Assembly (NCBI RefSeq): GCF_009789575.1
Contig: NZ_CP046908.1
Span: forward strand, 1,984,001 to 2,048,000
Length of the DNA: 64,000 nucleotides
Reading direction: 5' to 3'
From: Stappia indica
Lineage (GTDB): Bacteria; Pseudomonadota; Alphaproteobacteria; Rhizobiales; Stappiaceae
Below the pieces are notes generated by a model that was given only the letters and a program-made list of their open reading frames with translations, searched no databases and was not told the DNA's origin. The position numbers were made by a program, and so were the translations under genes. Below, piece after piece: positions 52,475 through 62,028 of the stretch (the stretch's first letter is position 1; the number at the start of each line of letters is the position of its first letter).

Positions 52475-52864
52475 TCAAAGCGCCGAAAGCTCTTCCGCAG
52501 TCCGGCGAACATCCTGCAACGACGCGCCGCCCGAAGCCTCGGTCGCGGCAATCACCGCGCCCTCCACGATCGGCGCGTTGCACACCACCACCTTGCCGCC
52601 GCGCTCTTCGGGAAGCATCTCGACAGCCATTTCCGAATTGGTCTCGGCGCCGCCGAGATCGACGAGAAGCGCGACGCCTGCTTCCGACCACGCTTTGTCG
52701 ATGGCCACAAGGATCGCCTCGACGCTGGTGCCGAGGCCTCCATCCGGATCGCCGCCGCACCAGGCGAGCGGCACCTCGTCGCCCACCATCTGGCGCACCA
52801 TGTCGGCGGTGCCTTCCGCAACCAGGGGCGAATGCGACACGATGACGATGCCGACATTGCTCAT
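52475..52864 (-). CDS. dhaM: Dihydroxyacetone kinase phosphoryl donor DhaM (EIIA domain)
   Basis: A 129-residue DhaM EIIA domain with the phosphohistidine in IVIVSHSPLVAEGTADM and the typical DLGGAETNSEMAVEML. It accepts phosphate from HPr and rephosphorylates ADP held by DhaL. In E. coli the EIIA, HPr and EI parts form one protein; here they are three genes in the same order. Overlaps the DhaL stop by 4 bases (ATGA). Confidence 0.93.
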   Translation of the reverse strand: MSNVGIVIVSHSPLVAEGTADMVRQMVGDEVPLAWCGGDPDGGLGTSVEAILVAIDKAWSEAGVALLVDLGGAETNSEMAVEMLPEERGGKVVVCNAPIVEGAVIAATEASGGASLQDVRRTAEELSAL

Positions 52865-53469
52865 TTCACGTCTCCAAGCTGTGCGGCGACCGCCTCGATG
52901 ATGATCAGGCTCGACCGGGCGCCGGGATCGATATGACCGATCGACCGCTCCCCCAGGAACGAGGCGCGCCCCTTGGTGGCGAGCATGTCCTTCGTCGCCG
53001 CGCAGGCCTTGCGCGCGACCTCCACGATCTCGGCCGTCGAGCGGCCGGCGGCCAGCGCCTCCGACACGGGCACCAGCACGTCGAGCATGGTCTTCTGCCC
53101 GGCGCTCGCCTTGCCGCGCGCCATCACCGCCTCGATGGCCGCCTTCAGCGCGGCAGCAACGCCCTCGCGCGTCGGCGGCATGTCCAGCGACTTGCCGAGC
53201 GTCATGAACAGCGTGCCGTAGAGCGGCCCCGAGGCGCCGCCCACCTTCATCACCAGCTGCATGCCTGCCGCCTTCAGCGCCTCGTTCCACGGCTTGGCAC
53301 TCAGCACGTCCAGCTCGCCCAGCACGGCCTGCATCCCGCGCTTCATGTTGTGGCCGTGATCGCCGTCGCCGACGGCGGCATCCAGCTCGGTCAGTTCGTC
53401 GGCATGGGCAATGATCGCCTGCGCCACCGCCTCGAAAATCTCCCGCAAACGGGGGTCCGTATCGCTCAT
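52861..53469 (-). CDS. dhaL: Dihydroxyacetone kinase ADP-binding subunit DhaL
   Basis: A 202-residue DhaL with the Mg/ADP-binding Asp cluster LDAAVGDGDHGHNMKRGM near residue 30 and GGASGPLYGTLFMTLGKS. It transfers phosphate from bound ATP to the ketose on DhaK. It begins directly after the stop of the upstream ABC ATPase gene, linking uptake and kinase genes in one transcript. Confidence 0.94.
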   Translation of the reverse strand: MSDTDPRLREIFEAVAQAIIAHADELTELDAAVGDGDHGHNMKRGMQAVLGELDVLSAKPWNEALKAAGMQLVMKVGGASGPLYGTLFMTLGKSLDMPPTREGVAAALKAAIEAVMARGKASAGQKTMLDVLVPVSEALAAGRSTAEIVEVARKACAATKDMLATKGRASFLGERSIGHIDPGARSSLIIIEAVAAQLGDVK

Positions 53470-54483
53470 CTATCTGATCCGGTTTCCGTCTTCATCGAAG
53501 TAGAGTGGCGAGACCGCCTCGACGCGGATCGCCTCGCCGGCGGCAAGCCGGCTTGCGGGATCCGCCAGCGTCGTCAGCCGGAAGTCGCCGATCCTGATAT
53601 GGAGATGGTTCTGGTCGCCCAGATGCTCGACCCAGTCGAGCCGGGCGTTGGCGCTTGCCCCATCCGCGACCTCGATCCGCAAGTGCTCGGTCCGCGCGCC
53701 CAGCGAAAAAGCGCCGCCCGGCGCATTCTCCGCCGGGATCACGCCCATCGGCAGGACGTTGATCGCCGGCTGGCCGAGACGGGCGGCAACATAGACATTG
53801 TCCGGGTCCTCGTAGATCTGGCGCGGTGTGCCGATCTGCACCAGGCGCCCTTCCGACAGGATGCCGATCCGGTCCGCCATGGTCATCGCCTCGATCTGGT
53901 CATGGGTGACATAGAGGATCGTTGCTGCGAGCTCGCGCTGGATGCGCTTCAACTCCAGCCGCAGGTCGGCGCGCAGCTTGGCGTCGAGCGAGGACAGCGG
54001 CTCGTCCATCAGGAAGATCGACGGCTGGCGCACCAAGGCCCGGCCGATGGCGACGCGCTGCATCTCGCCGCCCGACAGCTGGGTGGAGCGGTTGCCGAGC
54101 TTGTGGCCGATCCGCAGCATGTTCGCCACCGCCTCGACCGTGCGCCGGATCTCGTCCTCGGGCACGCGCCGCGCCGGCGAGCGCAGCGGGAAGGCGAGAT
54201 TGTCGAAGACGCTGAGATGCGGATAGAGCGAATATTGCTGGAAGACGAAGGCGACATCGCGCCCGGCCGGCGGTACGTGGGTGACGTCCCGCTCGTCGAT
54301 GTGGATGGAACCGTTCTCCGGCACCTCCAGCCCGGCGATCAGCCGCAGCGTCGTCGTCTTGCCCGCGCCCGTTGGCCCGAGCAGCACGACGAACTCGCCG
54401 GACGCGATGGTGAGGGAGAGATCGTCGACCGCCCGGGTGCGGCCGAACTGCTTGGCAATTCCCGACAGGGCAACGCTTGCCAT
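53470..54483 (-). CDS. Polyol/sugar ABC importer ATPase 1 (GlpS/UgpC-like)
   Basis: A 337-residue CUT1-type ATPase: Walker A LLGPTGAGKTTT, signature LSGGEMQRVAIG, Walker B IFLMDEPLSSLDAK and switch His in VTHDQIEAMTMADR, with a C-terminal TOBE-type domain (LGARTEHLRIEV). It is paired with a second, different ATPase encoded 4 bases upstream, which suggests a heterodimer as in rhizobial glycerol importers (GlpS/GlpT). Confidence 0.93.
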   Translation of the reverse strand: MASVALSGIAKQFGRTRAVDDLSLTIASGEFVVLLGPTGAGKTTTLRLIAGLEVPENGSIHIDERDVTHVPPAGRDVAFVFQQYSLYPHLSVFDNLAFPLRSPARRVPEDEIRRTVEAVANMLRIGHKLGNRSTQLSGGEMQRVAIGRALVRQPSIFLMDEPLSSLDAKLRADLRLELKRIQRELAATILYVTHDQIEAMTMADRIGILSEGRLVQIGTPRQIYEDPDNVYVAARLGQPAINVLPMGVIPAENAPGGAFSLGARTEHLRIEVADGASANARLDWVEHLGDQNHLHIRIGDFRLTTLADPASRLAAGEAIRVEAVSPLYFDEDGNRIR

Positions 54484-54487
54484 GGTC

Positions 54488-55603
54488 TCAGCCTCCCGTC
54501 CCGTTGCGCAGGACCGCGCCCGCATCGTCGCGCGCGCTCGCCAGCGCCCTTCCGCTTGCCCGGTCGAACAGCGACAGCCGCGCGGTATCGAATGTCAGGC
54601 CGACGCTTTCGCCCTCGCGCACGACGACGTCGGCGGCGATCCGCGCCTTCAGCCGCGCCGCCCCGACCGTGACCGTGACGATCTGCGTGGTGCCGAGATA
54701 TTCCGCGCCGATCACCTCGCCCCGCAGCGCGGACGCATCGTCGAAGCACACATGCTCCGGCCGCATGCCCAGCACCAGCGAGCCGGCGGCCACCTGTTCC
54801 CGCAGTTCGGGGACCGGTACCTGCGCACCGCAGAGCCGGACTTCGGCAGCGCCCGTACCCTGCCCGTCCTCCACATCGAGGAAATTCATCGGCGGCGAGC
54901 CGATGAAGTCGGCGACGAACATGGTGGCCGGGCGGTCGTAGATCTCCTGGGGATGGCCGAACTGCTCGATGACGCCGTGGTTCATCACCGCGATCTTGTC
55001 GGCCATGGCCATCGCCTCCACCTGGTCGTGGGTGACATAGACCGTGGTGGCCTTGATCGAGTTGTGGAGCTCGCGCAACTCGCGCACCATCAGGTCGCGA
55101 AATTCGCTGTCCAGTGTGCCGAGCGGCTCGTCCATCATGAACGCCTTGGGCCGGCGCACGATGGCCCGGCCCAGCGCCACCCGCTGGCGGTCGCCGCCGG
55201 CAAGTCCCGAGACCGGCCGGTCGAGGATGTGGTCGATGCGCAGCAACCGCGCCGTCTCCTCCACCCGCGCGCGGATCTCCTGTCGCGGCATGCCCTGGCA
55301 GATCAGCGGAAATGCCATGTTCCGGCGCACGTTCATGTGCGGATAGAGCGCGAAAAGCTGGAACACGAAGGCGATATCGCGATGCGCTGCGCGGTTGAAC
55401 GTGACATCCTCGCCGCCGAGGAAGATCCGCCCGGAGGTCGGCAGCTCGAGCCCGGCGATCATCCGCAGCGTCGTCGTCTTGCCGCAGCCCGACGGGCCGA
55501 GCATGACGAAGAACTCCCCGTCCGCCACGGTGAAATCGGACTTCTTCACCGCGGTGAAGTCGCCGAAATTTTTCCTGAGGGCTTCGACCCTGATCTCCGC
55601 CAT
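54488..55603 (-). CDS. Polyol/sugar ABC importer ATPase 2 (GlpT/UgpC-like)
   Basis: A 371-residue CUT1-type ATPase: Walker A LGPSGCGKTTT, a signature variant VSGLAGGDRQRVALG, Walker B AFMMDEPLGTLDSE and VTHDQVEAMAMADKI. A C-terminal TOBE domain follows (LGMRPEHVCFDD). AGGDRQ instead of SGGQRQ is a mild departure from consensus. It lies between the DUF2160 gene and ATPase 1. Confidence 0.93.
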   Translation of the reverse strand: MAEIRVEALRKNFGDFTAVKKSDFTVADGEFFVMLGPSGCGKTTTLRMIAGLELPTSGRIFLGGEDVTFNRAAHRDIAFVFQLFALYPHMNVRRNMAFPLICQGMPRQEIRARVEETARLLRIDHILDRPVSGLAGGDRQRVALGRAIVRRPKAFMMDEPLGTLDSEFRDLMVRELRELHNSIKATTVYVTHDQVEAMAMADKIAVMNHGVIEQFGHPQEIYDRPATMFVADFIGSPPMNFLDVEDGQGTGAAEVRLCGAQVPVPELREQVAAGSLVLGMRPEHVCFDDASALRGEVIGAEYLGTTQIVTVTVGAARLKARIAADVVVREGESVGLTFDTARLSLFDRASGRALASARDDAGAVLRNGTGG

Positions 55604-55609
55604 GGCTGA

Positions 55610-55915
55610 CTATTCCGGAAAGTGGCTGACGACGATGAACATCACGGTGCCGGTCAGGATCGTGACGAAGGAATAGGTGAAGAGCGCCAGGGCGAAGGGC
55701 TGCATCAGCATCACCACGCCGAGGCCGATCAGCACCGTCGCCAGCAGCTCCCACGGACCCCGGCGGAAGATCCGCGGTCCGGTGGAGCCGGCCGCCGCAG
55801 CTACCACCCTTCCGCGTCCCGGCGGATGTGCCCGCTGGTGGGCGATGCGTGCGCGCGCCGCCTCAAGGTCCCGGCCGCTTTCGGCCGCCGGCTTGGTTGG
55901 CTGTGACCCGGTCAT
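55610..55915 (-). CDS. DUF2160 small membrane protein of the polyol ABC operon
   Basis: A 101-residue protein with a basic N-terminal half and two hydrophobic segments in the second half (PWELLATVLIGLGVVMLMQP and ALFTYSFVTILTGTVMFIVV). DUF2160 proteins are typical members of rhizobial glycerol importer operons (GlpU), where their exact role is unsettled. It overlaps the permease stop by 4 bases. Its presence is the best hint that the importer handles glycerol or a similar small polyol. Confidence 0.83.
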   Translation of the reverse strand: MTGSQPTKPAAESGRDLEAARARIAHQRAHPPGRGRVVAAAAGSTGPRIFRRGPWELLATVLIGLGVVMLMQPFALALFTYSFVTILTGTVMFIVVSHFPE

Positions 55916-56862
55916 TTGCGCACCGCTCCGAAGGTGATGCCCCTGAGCAGATGCTTGCGCAGGAGGATGGTGAAGACGAGCACGGGAAGCAGGAACAGGG
56001 TGACGCCCGCGCCGATTGCCGGCCAGTCGAGCCCGCCCTCGCCGATGATCGTCGGGATGAAGGGCGGCGCCGTCTGCGCGGTGCCGGAGGTCAGCAGCAG
56101 CGCGAAGGCATATTCGTTCCAGGCGAAGATCAGGCAGAAGATCGCCGTCGCGGCGATGCCGGTCGCCATCTGCGGCAGCACCACCTTCACGAAGGCCTGC
56201 AGGCGCGTGTAGCCGTCGATCAGCGCCGCCTCCTCGTATTCGCGCGGGATCTCGTCGACGAAACCCTTCAGCAGCCAGACGGAAAGCGACACGTTGACGG
56301 CCGTGTAGAGGATGATCATGCCGAGATGCGTGTCGGACAGGCCGAGCGTCCGGTACATGAGGAAGATCGGGATCGCGACCGCGATCGGCGGCATCATGCG
56401 CGTCGACAGGATGAAGAAAAGGAGATCATCGGCCAGCGGCACGCGGAACCGCGAGAAGGCATAGGCGGCCAGCGTCCCCAGGAAGACCGACAGGAAGGTC
56501 GAGCCGAAGCCGATGATCACCGAGTTGAGGAACCGCTCTCCGAACTTCGACGGCCCCGCGATCACCATCTGCCGCGAGCGCACCAGGTCCTCGTACCAGG
56601 TCTGCGGCGGCGGCAGGCTCTCCATGTATTCCGGCGTCTGGCGCGTGCGGGTGGTGAACAGGTTGACGTAGCCCTCCAGCGAGGGTTCGAAGACGACCTT
56701 CGGCGGATAGGAGATCGAGTCCGGCGGCGTCTTGAAGCCGGTCAGGAAGATCCAGGCCAGCGGCACCATCGTCACCAACGCATAGACGATCACCAGCGTA
56801 CCGGCGACGGTCCGCGTCAGGCGGCTCGGCGCCACGACCGAATGGGCGGTTGAGGTGCTCAT
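55912..56862 (-). CDS. Polyol/sugar ABC permease 2 (MalG-like)
   Basis: A 316-residue CUT1 inner-membrane permease with six hydrophobic segments and the EAA loop EYEEAALIDGYTRLQAFVKVVLP. It has a long periplasmic loop after the first segment (residues about 45-110). Overlaps the upstream permease by 4 bases (ATGA) and is coupled with it. Corresponds in position to GlpQ of rhizobial glycerol importers. Confidence 0.93.
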   Translation of the reverse strand: MSTSTAHSVVAPSRLTRTVAGTLVIVYALVTMVPLAWIFLTGFKTPPDSISYPPKVVFEPSLEGYVNLFTTRTRQTPEYMESLPPPQTWYEDLVRSRQMVIAGPSKFGERFLNSVIIGFGSTFLSVFLGTLAAYAFSRFRVPLADDLLFFILSTRMMPPIAVAIPIFLMYRTLGLSDTHLGMIILYTAVNVSLSVWLLKGFVDEIPREYEEAALIDGYTRLQAFVKVVLPQMATGIAATAIFCLIFAWNEYAFALLLTSGTAQTAPPFIPTIIGEGGLDWPAIGAGVTLFLLPVLVFTILLRKHLLRGITFGAVRK

Positions 56863-57836
56863 CTGCTCTTCACCGTGTTGAGAGCCTTGACGTAGATGTT
56901 GGCCGCGCCGAACACCGTGACGAAGAGAATGATCGCGAAGGCGGAGGAGAGGCCCGTGCGCCACTTCTCGAACGCCTCGCGCTTGAGATTGATCGAGGCG
57001 AGTTCCGTGACCGAACCGGGACCGCCGGAAGTCAGCTCGACGACCAGGTCGAACATCTTGAAGTTCTCGATCGAGCGGAACAGCACGGCCAGCATCAGGA
57101 ACGGCATCACCATCGGCAGGGTGATCGACCAGAAGGTGCGGAAGGGGCCTGCCCTGTCGACCTCTGCCGCCTCGTAGATGTAGTCGGGGATCGAGCGCAG
57201 GCCGGCGAGGCAGATCAGCATCGTGTAGGGCGTCCACATCCAGGTATCGACGATGACGATGGCCCAGGGCGCCAGGTTGACGCTGCCGATCATCTGGAAG
57301 GACGAGGGATCGACTCCGGTGAAGAAGCTGATGACGTAGTTGAACAGGCCGATCTGCGGCTGGTACAGGAAGGTCCAGAAATTGCCGACAACGGCCGGCG
57401 ACAGCATCATCGGCAGCAGGATGATCGTCGTCCATACGCCGTGGCCGCGGAAATTCTTGTTGATCAGCCAGGCCAGCGTGAAGCCGATCAGCACCTGGAA
57501 GAACATCGTCCAGAACAGGAAATGCGCGGTCACCAGCATGTTGTGCCAGATGTCCGGATCCGTCAGCACCCGCTCGTAATTGCGCAGGCCCACCCACTCC
57601 ACCGCGCGGTTGAGCCGGTTGGCGCGATAGTCGGTGAAGGACAGGTAGACCGTCCAGATCAGCGGGAAGACGTTGATCGCCAGCAGCAGCACGATGGTCG
57701 GCGCGATGAAGAGCCAGGCAATCGCCTTGTCCGACAGGCCGCGCACCTTGCGGGCCACGCCGGGCGGCGTGCTGCGGGCGAGCCGGTCGGCGGCGCGCTG
57801 GCTGATCTGCGTTTGAGACATGGTCGGGTTCCGCAT
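56859..57836 (-). CDS. Polyol/sugar ABC permease 1 (MalF-like)
   Basis: A 325-residue CUT1 permease with six hydrophobic segments and EAA loop YIYEAAEVDRAGPFRTFWSITLP. Starts at ATG 57836 or 57821; neither has a strong ribosome site. The upstream leader contains four copies of a 12-bp repeat. Corresponds to GlpP in rhizobial importers. Confidence 0.92.
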   Translation of the reverse strand: MRNPTMSQTQISQRAADRLARSTPPGVARKVRGLSDKAIAWLFIAPTIVLLLAINVFPLIWTVYLSFTDYRANRLNRAVEWVGLRNYERVLTDPDIWHNMLVTAHFLFWTMFFQVLIGFTLAWLINKNFRGHGVWTTIILLPMMLSPAVVGNFWTFLYQPQIGLFNYVISFFTGVDPSSFQMIGSVNLAPWAIVIVDTWMWTPYTMLICLAGLRSIPDYIYEAAEVDRAGPFRTFWSITLPMVMPFLMLAVLFRSIENFKMFDLVVELTSGGPGSVTELASINLKREAFEKWRTGLSSAFAIILFVTVFGAANIYVKALNTVKSR

Positions 57837-57855
57837 GGTCGGCGGCAGGCGCCTT

Positions 57856-57910
57856 GGCTTGCAGGACGGGGCTTGCCGGACTGGGCTTGCTGGACTTGGG
57901 CTTGCAGGAC
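57856..57910. repeat. Four tandem copies of GGCTTGCNGGAC
   Basis: Copies start at 57856, 57870, 57884 and 57899, spaced 14-15 bases, differing mainly at the eighth base. They lie in the 213-base gap between the binding-protein and permease genes. Confidence 0.8.
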
Positions 57911-58049
57911 GTGACGGGCGCGGCAGGCACGCAAGGCGGCGTGCCCCCAGGCCTCCTGCCGGACCGGGCGGCGGATGCGGATCCGGGCGGATCCGTCCGC
58001 CATCCGGCCTTCCCGCCGCGGGCGCGACGGGAAGACGCGTCGGAAAGGC

Positions 58050-59375
58050 CTAGAGCTTGCCTTCGTCCTCGAAGGTCTCGGTCCAGTCCTCGATCAGCTT
58101 GTCCAGCGCTTCCTGGGCCGTGCCCTGATCGGCAACGATGTAGTCGTGCAGGCGCTTCTGCATGGCCAGCAGCAATTCGGCATAGGCCGGCTCCTGCCAG
58201 AAGTCCTGTACCGCGCCCATCGCCTTCAGGAAGTCGGCCGCAAAGGGCTGGCTGTCCTTGAAGCCGGGATCGTTCAGCACCGAGTTATGGGCCGAGTAGC
58301 CGCCGAGCGACCACCACTTGGCCTGCACGGCCGGCTGGGCGAACCACTTGATATACTTGAGCGCCTCGTCCTTCTTGTCCGAGTAGGAGATCACCGAGAT
58401 GCCCTGCCCGCCCAGCGTCGAGGCCTCCACGTTCTGCTTCGGATTGACGAAGAAGCCGATCTTGTCGCCGCCGACCTGCTCGTCCTTGTAAAGGCCGGGG
58501 AAGAAGGCGAACCAGTTCATCGCCATCGCCACCTGGCCGGACTTGAAGCTGTCGAGGCTCTCCTGCATGTAGCTGTCGGTGTAGCCCGGCGCCGTGCAGC
58601 ACTTGTAGAGCTCCTTGTAGAACTCCAGCGCCTCCACCGCCTCGGGCGAGTTCACCGCGCCTTCCATATCGTACTTGCCCGGCGTGTTCTCGTACTTGAA
58701 GCCCCAGGCATAGAGCGCGCCGGTCGCGCCCATGGTGATGCCTTCGGAACCGCGCTCGGTGAAGATGTTGATGCCGTAGCGCGTCTGCCCGTCGATCTCG
58801 CGGCCCTGGAAGAACCTGGCGATCTCCATCAGCTCGCGCTGCGTCTGCGGCGGGGCGAGATCCCGTCCGTACTCCGCCTTGAACGCTTCCTGGATCTCCG
58901 GCTTGGAGAACCAGTCCTTGCGATAGAACCAGGCATTGGCATCGCCCATCGCCGGCAGCGCCCAATAGTTCGGCGTGCCCTTCGGCCAGGTCGAGTAGGC
59001 ATAGACGGTCGCCGGGGCGAAGTCGTCCATGCTGATGCCTTCGGCCTCGAAGAAGTCGTTCAGCTTGACGTAGTGGCCGTTCTCCGCGCCGCCGCCGATC
59101 CACTGGCTGTCGCCGATCAGGAGATCGCAGAGCTTGCCGCCCGAGTTCAGCTCGTTGAGCATGCGGTCGGCGAAATTCGGCCAGGGCACGAACTCGAACT
59201 TCATGCCGATCCCCGTCTCGGCGGTGAAGTCCTTGGACAGCTCGACCAGCGCATTGGCCGGGTCCCAGGCGGCCCAGCACAGGGTGATGTCTTCCGCCTG
59301 CGCCGATGTCGAGGCGAACCCGCCAAGCATCGTCCCGCACAGGACGGCAGCCCATGTCTTCCGATATCCGTTCAC
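58050..59375 (-). CDS. Polyol/sugar ABC substrate-binding protein
   Basis: A 441-residue periplasmic binding protein of the CUT1 type with a signal peptide ending near residue 27 (STSAQAEDI). The mature part begins ITLCWAAWDPANALVELSKDF and contains FVPWPNFADRMLNEL and YYALPAMGDANAWFYRKDWF-like PNYWALPAMGDANAWFYR. Two adjacent cysteines (YKCCTAPGY) occur near residue 275. The start is GTG 59375, with GGGAGGATC 4 bases upstream; the longer open frame to 59561 is not used. First gene of the operon. Confidence 0.92.
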   Translation of the reverse strand: MNGYRKTWAAVLCGTMLGGFASTSAQAEDITLCWAAWDPANALVELSKDFTAETGIGMKFEFVPWPNFADRMLNELNSGGKLCDLLIGDSQWIGGGAENGHYVKLNDFFEAEGISMDDFAPATVYAYSTWPKGTPNYWALPAMGDANAWFYRKDWFSKPEIQEAFKAEYGRDLAPPQTQRELMEIARFFQGREIDGQTRYGINIFTERGSEGITMGATGALYAWGFKYENTPGKYDMEGAVNSPEAVEALEFYKELYKCCTAPGYTDSYMQESLDSFKSGQVAMAMNWFAFFPGLYKDEQVGGDKIGFFVNPKQNVEASTLGGQGISVISYSDKKDEALKYIKWFAQPAVQAKWWSLGGYSAHNSVLNDPGFKDSQPFAADFLKAMGAVQDFWQEPAYAELLLAMQKRLHDYIVADQGTAQEALDKLIEDWTETFEDEGKL

Positions 59376-59796
59376 GTGATCCTCCCAAACTTCACGCGGC
59401 ACTTTTGTCGGAACCGCCCCTCCAGACGGCCGCCGGCCGCACCCGCCTCCCGCGAGAGCGACATCCGTTGTCCGGATGTTTACCGCAGTGTTTAGTAGGA
59501 GAACTATAACTAAACAAAGCAAGACAATTCGTTGCTGCAAAGCCACATGCATTCCTTGCATTGCAGCACCGAATACGCGCGAAGGGGGCGTAAAACATCG
59601 CCTTGTTTCGCAATTCTATATCAACTCGACAGGATCAATCCTTCGCTGACCGAAATAAACAGCAATCTGATAATAAACATTTTCCCGCGCCGAGGGCGCT
59701 GTGCCCGAAAAAAAGCCGGGCCTCGTGGAGGCCCGGCTTCGGCAAAGTCGGCAATCGATCTGGCAGCGCAGCAAGCTGGCGCCAGGAAGGGAAGCC
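59376..59796. promoter_or_regulatory. Control region of the polyol/Dha operon and downstream of the FadJ gene
   Basis: 421 bases without a gene. A perfect 7-bp inverted repeat GTTTAGT/ACTAAAC (59490-59496 with 59509-59515) brackets TATAGT on the minus strand, which could be a -10 element, so this looks like an operator over a promoter. The AT-rich part 59516-59695 has no other clear feature. The right end holds the FadJ terminator. No regulator gene adjoins. Confidence 0.5.
59708..59739 (-). terminator. Rho-independent terminator after the FadJ-like gene
   Basis: Perfect 12-bp stem AAGCCGGGCCTC/GAGGCCCGGCTT (59713-59724 with 59728-59739), 3-base loop. On the minus strand it is followed by a run of seven T (overlapping the stem end). 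It lies about 57 bases past the stop. Confidence 0.88.
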
Positions 59797-61896
59797 TCAA
59801 TCGCGCTCGTTGAGCGACGCGAAGGTCTTTCCGTCTTCCGCAAGGCGAACCAGCAGCGGTGCCGGCTCCCAGAAGAACGCATCTTCCGCGCCCAGACGGC
59901 GCAACTCGGCGAGCACGGTGTCGAGGCCCAGCCTGTCGGCATAGTGCATCGGCCCGCCGCGCCAGCGCGGGAAGCCGTAGCCGGCCAGCATCGTCACGTC
60001 GACATCGAGCGGGCGCAGCGCGATGCCTTCCTCGACGATCTTCGCCGCCTCGTTGATCATCGCCGCCATGTAGCGCGAGACGATCTCCTCGTCGGTGAAG
60101 CTGCGCGGCACGATGCCCTTGGCCTCGCGCTCGGCCGCGATGATCGCCTCAACCTCCGGGTCCGGGCTGCCGCGGCGGGCGCCCGCCTCGTAGAGATAAT
60201 AGCCCCGGCCGGTCTTCTGGCCGAACCAGCCGCGCTCGCAGATGCGGTCGGCGATCCCCACCGTGCGCTCGCGCGGATCGCGCGTCGCCGCCCGCCGCTT
60301 GCGCCCGGCCCAGGCAATGTCGAGGCCGGCGAGGTCGCTGACGGCGAAGGGGCCCATCGGGAAGCCGAAGGCAACCAGCGCCGCATCGATCTGGTAGGGG
60401 CTCGCCCCGTCCTCGACCATGTAGTCGGCGGCCTTGCGATAGGTGTTGAGCAGCCGGTTGCCGATGAAGCCGTCGCACACGCCGGCGCGCACCGCCACCT
60501 TGCGCAGCTTCTTGGCCAGCGCAAAGCCGGTGGCGACCACATCCGCCCCCGTCTTGTCGGCCACCACCACCTCGAGCAGGCGCATGACATGGGCTGGCGA
60601 GAAGAAGTGGAAACCGATCACGTCCTGCGGCCGCGCGGTCGCCGCCGCGATCTCGTTGACGTCGAGATAGGACGTGTTGGTGGCCAGGATCGCCCCTGCC
60701 TTGGCGATGCCGTCGAGCCGCTTGAACACGTCCTTCTTGACGTCCATGTCCTCGAACACCGCCTCGATCACGAGGTCGGTCTCGGCGAGCGCCGAATAAT
60801 CCGTCGCGGTAGAGAAGTCGCGCGACAGGATCTGGTCGCGCCGCGCCTCGCTCAGCTTGCCGCGCCGCACGCCGTCGTCGAGCAGCTTGGAAACGATGCC
60901 GCGGGCGCGCTCCACGCTCGCCTCGTCCCGCTCCACCAGCGTCACGGGCAGGCCGGCATTCAGCGCAGCAACCGCAATGCCGGAGCCCATCGTGCCGCCG
61001 CCGATCACACCGATCGAGGCGACCTCGCGCGGGCTTGCCGCCTCCGCTTCCGGGATCTTGGCAACCGCCCGCTCGGCGAAGAAGGCATGGATCAGACCGG
61101 CCCGCTGATCGGAGGCCATCAGCTCCTTGAAGAGCTCGCGCTCGCGCGCCATTCCCTCATTGAACGGCAGGTCGTAGGCCGCCTCGATGGCGTCGATGGC
61201 CACCAGCGGCGAGATCTGCCCGCGCGCCGACTTTTTCGTCTTAGCCCGCCAATCCGCGAACAGCGCCTCGTCCTTGGCTCCCGGATCGATCTCGCCCGAG
61301 CGCCGGCCGGTCGCCTCGCCCTCGGCAAGACGACGAGCATGGGCAAGGCCGGCGGCCAGCGGGTCGTCCCCGTCGACGACCGCATCGACGATGCCGAGCT
61401 TCAGGGCCTCCACCGCGGCCACATGGCGCCCGCTGGTGATCAGGTCGAGTGCGGCGGCAGCGCCCGCAATGCGCGGCAGGCGCTGCGTCCCGCCCGCGCC
61501 GGGCAGAATGCCGAGCGTCACTTCCGGCAGGCCGACCTTGGCCGAGGACAGCGCCACGCGGGCGTGGCAGCCGAGCGCGACTTCGAGGCCGCCGCCGAGC
61601 GCGGTGCCGTGCAATGCCGCCACCACCGGCTTCCCGCAGGCCTCGATGGCCGCGATCACGTCGGGCAGGAAAGGCTCGGCCATCGGCTTGCCGAACTCGC
61701 GAATGTCCGCGCCGGCGATGAAGGTGCGACCGGTGCCGTAGATCACGCCCGCGCGCGCCTGATCGTCTCCGGCGAGCCGGGCGATGGCCTCCGCAAGGCC
61801 CGCACGCACCGCTTGCGACAGGGCATTGACCGGCGGATTGTCGACCGCGATCACGGCAATGCCGTCCTGAACGGAATAGCGTACGGGATCGGTCAC
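59797..61896 (-). CDS. fadJ: Bifunctional enoyl-CoA hydratase/3-hydroxyacyl-CoA dehydrogenase (FadJ/PaaZ-like peroxisomal type)
   Basis: A 699-residue fatty-acid beta-oxidation enzyme. Residues 1-190 are an enoyl-CoA hydratase ([47 protein letters not shown] with both catalytic-type Glu). Residues about 290-470 form the NAD-binding dehydrogenase ([49 protein letters not shown] with the catalytic His). C-terminal dehydrogenase domains follow. The start is GTG 61896 with AAGGAG 7 bases upstream. Monocistronic; no thiolase nearby. Confidence 0.94.
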   Translation of the reverse strand: MTDPVRYSVQDGIAVIAVDNPPVNALSQAVRAGLAEAIARLAGDDQARAGVIYGTGRTFIAGADIREFGKPMAEPFLPDVIAAIEACGKPVVAALHGTALGGGLEVALGCHARVALSSAKVGLPEVTLGILPGAGGTQRLPRIAGAAAALDLITSGRHVAAVEALKLGIVDAVVDGDDPLAAGLAHARRLAEGEATGRRSGEIDPGAKDEALFADWRAKTKKSARGQISPLVAIDAIEAAYDLPFNEGMARERELFKELMASDQRAGLIHAFFAERAVAKIPEAEAASPREVASIGVIGGGTMGSGIAVAALNAGLPVTLVERDEASVERARGIVSKLLDDGVRRGKLSEARRDQILSRDFSTATDYSALAETDLVIEAVFEDMDVKKDVFKRLDGIAKAGAILATNTSYLDVNEIAAATARPQDVIGFHFFSPAHVMRLLEVVVADKTGADVVATGFALAKKLRKVAVRAGVCDGFIGNRLLNTYRKAADYMVEDGASPYQIDAALVAFGFPMGPFAVSDLAGLDIAWAGRKRRAATRDPRERTVGIADRICERGWFGQKTGRGYYLYEAGARRGSPDPEVEAIIAAEREAKGIVPRSFTDEEIVSRYMAAMINEAAKIVEEGIALRPLDVDVTMLAGYGFPRWRGGPMHYADRLGLDTVLAELRRLGAEDAFFWEPAPLLVRLAEDGKTFASLNERD

Positions 61897-62028
61897 GGGG
61901 CAACTCCTTGGCATGTGGCGAGGGTCCGCAGCCTCTTTTCAGGCTCCGGATTTGAGCCGCAGTTTAGGGAGCGGCCCAACTGTTTCAATCCTAAAATATC
62001 TCCGCGCGAACGGCTCCGCCCGCGCACC

